A DNA stretch of 64,000 nt from the NCBI RefSeq assembly GCF_014279975.1, contig NZ_CP047936.1:124001-188000 (forward strand). The letters are read 5' to 3'. Below the pieces are notes generated by a model. The model worked only from the letters and a program-made list of their open reading frames with translations, was not told the origin of the DNA and made no database searches. The stretch's first letter is position 1, and each line of letters starts with the position of its first letter. The position numbers and the translations under genes were made by a program. Shown piece after piece: positions 57,891 through 64,000 of this stretch. The stretch is from Synechococcus sp. BIOS-U3-1 (GTDB lineage Bacteria; Cyanobacteriota; Cyanobacteriia; PCC-6307; Cyanobiaceae).

Positions 57891-58451
57891 TCACAGCTCC
57901 AGCAGTCCTGGCGGGGGTGTGATTAGCAGCCAGCCTTCTGCTTGATGCACCTCTGGAACGATCTGATCCACAAAGGGAATGAGCAGTTTTCGCCCGTCTG
58001 GCCGTGTGATTTCCAGTAGGTCGTTGCCTCCGCTGATCAGATCGCTCACGGTGCCGACCACATTGTTGTTGTTCGAATTCAGACGAGCTTCTAGGCCAAC
58101 CAGGTCGAGCAGGTGGAACTCTCCCTCCTCAAGCTTGGGTCGATCTGTGCAACTCACGAGAAGCTTCTGGCCCACCAGAGCTTCTGCAGCGCTGCGGCTG
58201 TCGACCCCCTTGAAACGCACGACGAACAGACTCCTGCCCGGGAGTTGGCGACCGCTGGTCAGCATCATTTCCTGTGGAGTTGCGCCTTTGTGCTGCAACC
58301 AACGAGGCCCTGGCTTGGTGAAACGTTCGGGAAAATCACTGGCTGGGTTCACGCGAAGCTCGCCGTTTAAACCCTGCGCAGCCACCACCGTGCCAACGGC
58401 CAGCCAGTCCTCGTCTGCTGATGCAGTTTTGAAATCGGAGTCTGAGGCCAC
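57891..58451 (-). CDS. rimM: ribosome maturation factor RimM
   Basis: 16S rRNA-processing factor binding the 30S head with S19. The 186-residue product has the N-terminal barrel motif [20 protein letters not shown] with [13 protein letters not shown], and the PRC-barrel segment [20 protein letters not shown] with [13 protein letters not shown]. An Asn run (NSNNNN) lies in a loop of the C-domain. GTG 58451 is the start. Divergent from the ndhS-type gene. Confidence 0.95.
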   Translation of the reverse strand: MASDSDFKTASADEDWLAVGTVVAAQGLNGELRVNPASDFPERFTKPGPRWLQHKGATPQEMMLTSGRQLPGRSLFVVRFKGVDSRSAAEALVGQKLLVSCTDRPKLEEGEFHLLDLVGLEARLNSNNNNVVGTVSDLISGGNDLLEITRPDGRKLLIPFVDQIVPEVHQAEGWLLITPPPGLLEL

Positions 58452-58508
58452 GGATGACAGCTCTTGAGGCGTTTGTCGATAATGGCCTGACGACCGACCT
58501 GCGATTTC

Positions 58509-58691
58509 ATGACTTCCGCTGCTCCGATCCTGCCCGGTGCCACGGTGACGGTTGTGGATCAGCGCTCCATCTACAACGGCTACACCGGTTTCGTGCAGCG
58601 CATCAGTGGGGACCGGGCCGCGGTGTTGTTTGAAGGAGGTAACTGGGACAAGCTCGTCACCCTGCGCCTCAAAGATCTCAGCGCTGACTGA
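58509..58691 (+). CDS. ndhS: NDH-1 complex subunit S-like SH3 protein
   Basis: A 60-residue SH3-like protein: [20 protein letters not shown] and [18 protein letters not shown] match my recollection of cyanobacterial NdhS, the peripheral subunit that helps ferredoxin dock onto the photosynthetic NDH-1 complex. Length is at the short end, since some homologues have a C-terminal extension. ATG 58509. Its stop is 5 bases before the potassium-channel gene, so the two probably share a transcript. Confidence 0.8.
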   Translation: MTSAAPILPGATVTVVDQRSIYNGYTGFVQRISGDRAAVLFEGGNWDKLVTLRLKDLSAD

Positions 58692-58696
58692 CGCTG

Positions 58697-59524
58697 ATGG
58701 AGGTCGCTCTGCGCCAGAGGCTCCGGCGAGTCGTTCTTGATTCAGATACCCGTCCAGGCAGGATCTACAACCTGGTGATTTTCGGGACGATCCTGCTGAG
58801 CGTGGCAGGTCTGTTGGTTGAACCGCACCCGATGCGTGTTGCGACCCCTGGTGAAATTCCGTCTTGGGTGGACGAGCTGGAGCGTCTCTGCCTTCTGGTG
58901 TTCATGGCGGATTATCTGCTGCATCTGTGGGTTTCACCAAAGCCCTTGGCCTATGCGCGCAGCTTTTACGGGTTGATTGATCTTTCGGCTGTCCTGTTTT
59001 TTTTCGTGCCACAGATCCGCAGTGGCCTGGTGCTGTGGATCTTCAAGTTTGCCCGCGTGTTGCGTGTGTTCAAGCTGCTGCGCTTTATGGATGAGGCGCA
59101 GATGTTGGGCAGGGCCCTACGTGCCAGTGCCCGCCGCATTGGCGTGTTTCTGTTTTTTGTGGTGATGGCGCAGGTTGTGCTGGGTTATTTGATGGTGGTC
59201 ATTGAAAGCAGTCACCCCAATACCCAGTTTCAGACCGTTGGACAGGGCGTGTACTGGGCGATTGTCACCATGACCACGGTTGGTTACGGCGATTTTGTGC
59301 CACAGACCGTGCTTGGCCGTCTATTAGCAGCGGTGGTGATGTTGCTGGGCTTCGGCATCATCGCCATTCCCACAGGCATCGTCACGGTGGAATCCATTCA
59401 ACAAGCCCGTCAGGACAGGCGTACTTGTAACAGTTGCGGTCATCGTGACCATCGCCGCGAAGCAAGCCATTGCGATCAGTGCGGGGCTGATCTGGAGGTG
59501 TCCGCACCGATATCAGCCAGCTGA
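58697..59524 (+). CDS. voltage-gated-type potassium channel with C-terminal zinc ribbon
   Basis: A 275-residue six-helix channel. S1-S4 run from about residue 22 to 135, with a short S4 of regularly spaced basics ([16 protein letters not shown]). The pore has the selectivity filter in [17 protein letters not shown] and S6 in [19 protein letters not shown]. The last 40 residues add a zinc ribbon (CNSCGH, then CDQCGADL), an unusual cytoplasmic ending. ATG 58697. The 3' end overlaps the convergent rnc gene by 49 bases. Confidence 0.9.
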   Translation: MEVALRQRLRRVVLDSDTRPGRIYNLVIFGTILLSVAGLLVEPHPMRVATPGEIPSWVDELERLCLLVFMADYLLHLWVSPKPLAYARSFYGLIDLSAVLFFFVPQIRSGLVLWIFKFARVLRVFKLLRFMDEAQMLGRALRASARRIGVFLFFVVMAQVVLGYLMVVIESSHPNTQFQTVGQGVYWAIVTMTTVGYGDFVPQTVLGRLLAAVVMLLGFGIIAIPTGIVTVESIQQARQDRRTCNSCGHRDHRREASHCDQCGADLEVSAPISAS

Positions 59525-60207
59525 TCCAGGGCGGCCCTGGCGGCTTGCTGCTCGGCGTCACGCCGTGAGCGGCCCCATCCTTCTGCTGCCAGATGTGGCG
59601 GCAAGTTCACGCTGCAACGAAAGCGGCGCGGGTCACCATGCAGTTGGCTCATTTCTTTGCTGGTGTAGGTAGGCAGGCCAAGGCCTTCACCCTGACTCCA
59701 CTCCTGAAGGGCGGATTTGCAATTGCCGCGGTGCGGGTCTGAGAGCACCGCTTCAGCACTGCTCTGCCAGTGAGGAGTCAGCCATTGATGCACTGCTGTC
59801 AGACCGTGAATCCTGTAGACCGCGCCGATCAGTGCCTCGCTGAGTTCTGCGCGGATCGTGACGGCTGCAGTGCTGTCGCCGCTGGCTTTGGGGCCGATCT
59901 GCCACCAGTGCTCGATCTCAATCTTGGAGCCCAGCTCGGCTAACCATCGATCGCTCACCAGTTGTGCCCTGAGGCTTGAGCGTTCGCCCACGGGCATGCG
60001 CGGATAGGCAGAGGCGATGAATTCACTAGCCGTAAGACGCAGCACCGCATCTCCGAGAAATTCCAGTTGCTCGTGATGAGGGTTCAGACCGCTGGAGGTG
60101 TGAGTGAGGGCTTCTTGTAGTAGGGCAAGGTCTTGCTTCCCCAGGGTTTTGGAGGACTGAGTGAGAGTCGCCCAGAGCTGCTCCAGTGGCCGTGATGGTT
60201 GGCTCAT
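59476..60207 (-). CDS. rnc: ribonuclease III
   Basis: Double-strand-specific endonuclease for rRNA and mRNA processing. The 243-residue product has EALTHTSSGLNPHHEQLEFL with the signature ending LGDAVLRL (catalytic Glu/Asp), RAELSEALIGAVYRIHG with the second acidic pair, and a C-terminal dsRNA-binding domain (NCKSALQEWSQGEGLGLPTY and [19 protein letters not shown]). ATG 60207. Tail-to-tail overlap with the channel gene. Confidence 0.95.
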   Translation of the reverse strand: MSQPSRPLEQLWATLTQSSKTLGKQDLALLQEALTHTSSGLNPHHEQLEFLGDAVLRLTASEFIASAYPRMPVGERSSLRAQLVSDRWLAELGSKIEIEHWWQIGPKASGDSTAAVTIRAELSEALIGAVYRIHGLTAVHQWLTPHWQSSAEAVLSDPHRGNCKSALQEWSQGEGLGLPTYTSKEMSQLHGDPRRFRCSVNLPPHLAAEGWGRSRRDAEQQAARAALDQLADIGADTSRSAPH

Positions 60208-60300
60208 ATTGTTTAGTCAATCGCCACTACGGCAATTCTCACCATCGCCACAGATAGCTTTCAGAATTAGTTTTGGGAAAGGATTTGGTTGAGAGGTTGA

Positions 60301-62796
<2,496 letters not shown>

Positions 62797-62986
62797 TTTG
62801 ACGTATTACTGGCTGACGATTCAAAGTAGATTCTGGAATAGATCATCGCGGATAGAATTAATCTGCGCGAATCGTTCAGTTTGACTGCAAATAAGCTGCA
62901 TTTTTTCTTTCTCATTATTTATAAAATCTTGTTATTGGCTGAAGCATTTTTTGCTATCTTGGCTGTGAGGATGCAGCGTTGACGAA

Positions 62987-64000
62987 ATGTCTGTAGGAAA
63001 TGTTTCCGCATCGGACCTGTCTGGCGAAATCCTTGATGGATTCAGGCTCAATAGAGCTGAAGACTTTTCACGGAGTATTCTAGGATTATCGATTGATTCA
63101 GAATATTTTTTACCCAATCACCTTTCAGCACGTTGTGGATGTTTTGCCTGCAGGAATGGTCAGTTTCTTAGCAAAGGGATCGGGCAGCCTCCACCTAGAG
63201 ATGCAGAGCCTTGGGCTACTGAAAGCAGCGATGTAGAGAGTAGTTCTCCTGACTCAAGGCTTTCATCAACTCCTGCTAACACAGGCTTTTACTCGAAAAA
63301 TGCTTCGCAGATAACAGCGTTGACTCTAGATAGTCTTGCTGCGCTTAATAGTCCGTATATCGCTGGTACTTTTGTCGGAGCAAAATGGGGGTCAATTGAT
63401 CCAGACTCGGGCACTGCCACTGAGCTGTCTTATTACATCGCTCCAGCCAATGAAACGCTCTCAGATGGAAGTACGTCCGTTGCATCAACATCTGCAGAGC
63501 AAAGTGCAATAGCGATAGCAAATGCGGCATTTACTGATGTCGCTAACTTGACTTTTACGGAGATAAGTACTGATTATTCAAGCGCAAACTTTAGGTGGAG
63601 TTTCGCTTCAGGGGGTTACCTGGGTCGGGCTGATTTTCCTGGATTACGTGGCAGTGTGACAAGCGATGTCATCACCTACAGCAACCAATATTCAGGCAAT
63701 TCAGGGGCGATGAATGCTGGAGGTTTTTACTACATAACCCTTCCCCATGAATTGGGTCATGCGCTTGGGCTGGCGCATCCTCACAATGGAGGTGGAGCTT
63801 GGAATTACTCACCCTATAACGGAAACTATGGGAGCGAATACTATCCAGGAGTAACGGGCAGCTCGAATGGGGGAGATAACACATTAAATTCCACACCTTA
63901 CAGTGTGATGACTTATAACGATGCAACTTCTTACTTAACTTCCCCGAATTCACAAGGTGTTGAAAAAAATGTTACTCCTCGCTCTTATGCTAACTATGGA
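62987..64000 (+). CDS. second M10-family zinc metallopeptidase (3' end outside window)
   Basis: The first 338 codons of a protease related to its upstream neighbour, open to the right edge. The N-terminus has no signal peptide but carries RCGCFACRNG (Cys50, 52, 55), the same CxCxxC pattern as the first protease. The catalytic domain (about 105-338) has the zinc site LPHELGHALGLAHPHNGG (first His at about 254) and the Met-turn YSVMTYND, the classical serralysin form. ATG 62987 is the first usable start; the only purine-rich stretch, GAGG, is 16 bases upstream. The 190-base gap between the two proteases holds no other gene. Confidence 0.88.
   Translation, partial: MSVGNVSASDLSGEILDGFRLNRAEDFSRSILGLSIDSEYFLPNHLSARCGCFACRNGQFLSKGIGQPPPRDAEPWATESSDVESSSPDSRLSSTPANTGFYSKNASQITALTLDSLAALNSPYIAGTFVGAKWGSIDPDSGTATELSYYIAPANETLSDGSTSVASTSAEQSAIAIANAAFTDVANLTFTEISTDYSSANFRWSFASGGYLGRADFPGLRGSVTSDVITYSNQYSGNSGAMNAGGFYYITLPHELGHALGLAHPHNGGGAWNYSPYNGNYGSEYYPGVTGSSNGGDNTLNSTPYSVMTYNDATSYLTSPNSQGVEKNVTPRSYANYG

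Overview
The window is chromosome from a marine picocyanobacterium, most likely a Synechococcus of the open-ocean/coastal group or a close Cyanobium relative. Evidence: photosystem I psaC, an NdhS-like subunit, cyanobacterial mreBCD, a group-2 sigma factor, an RpaB/Ycf27-like response regulator, short intergenic gaps, frequent GTG/TTG starts and moderately high GC. No tRNA, rRNA, CRISPR array, insertion sequence or prophage was recognised.

Layout. 1-6.2 kb is housekeeping: a GntR-type regulator (cut by the left edge), infC, miaA, gyrB, a small SH3-like secreted protein, a two-gene crcB fluoride channel and a glutathione peroxidase. 6.2-8.5 kb is a small islet with lower GC: a membrane acyltransferase with no ordinary start codon at its conserved N-terminus, and a SAM-methyltransferase-like protein. 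8.6-17 kb holds mgtE, a group-2 sigma factor, an alpha/beta hydrolase and a two-gene RND efflux system. 17-29 kb holds mutY, a sugar kinase, tsaE, ahcY, a DedA protein, ssb, mreBCD with a translationally coupled solute-binding lipoprotein, a response regulator and lysS. 29-32 kb is an ergothioneine operon (egtB, egtD and a coiled-coil accessory gene), with a divergent kinase-like membrane protein that lacks the ATP-anchoring lysine. 34-40.5 kb holds smpB, ruvB, a four-gene overlapping run (TPR, M20 amidohydrolase, small membrane protein, HEAT) and a TPP riboswitch controlling thiC.

40.5-50.3 kb is the most distinctive region: a minus-strand cell-envelope cluster. It has a UbiA-type phosphoribosyl-polyprenyl-phosphate synthase, DprE2-like reductase, DprE1-like oxidase, GtrA protein, a HAD phosphatase fused to a flippase-like membrane domain, two sugar/FAD oxidoreductases, a UDP-xylose-synthase-type decarboxylase and a polytopic membrane protein of GT-C type. 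Together they read as a nearly complete polyprenyl-phosphate-arabinose pathway like that of mycobacteria and rhizobial Nod-factor arabinosylation, here in a cyanobacterium.

50.3-60.2 kb returns to core metabolism: the acpP-fabF-tkt operon, psaC, glmS (whose start codon abuts the psaC terminator), manC, rimM, ndhS, a voltage-gated-type K+ channel with a C-terminal zinc ribbon, and rnc. 60.3-64 kb carries two tandem M10-family metallopeptidases, both with an N-terminal CxCxxC motif ahead of the catalytic domain. The second runs off the right edge.
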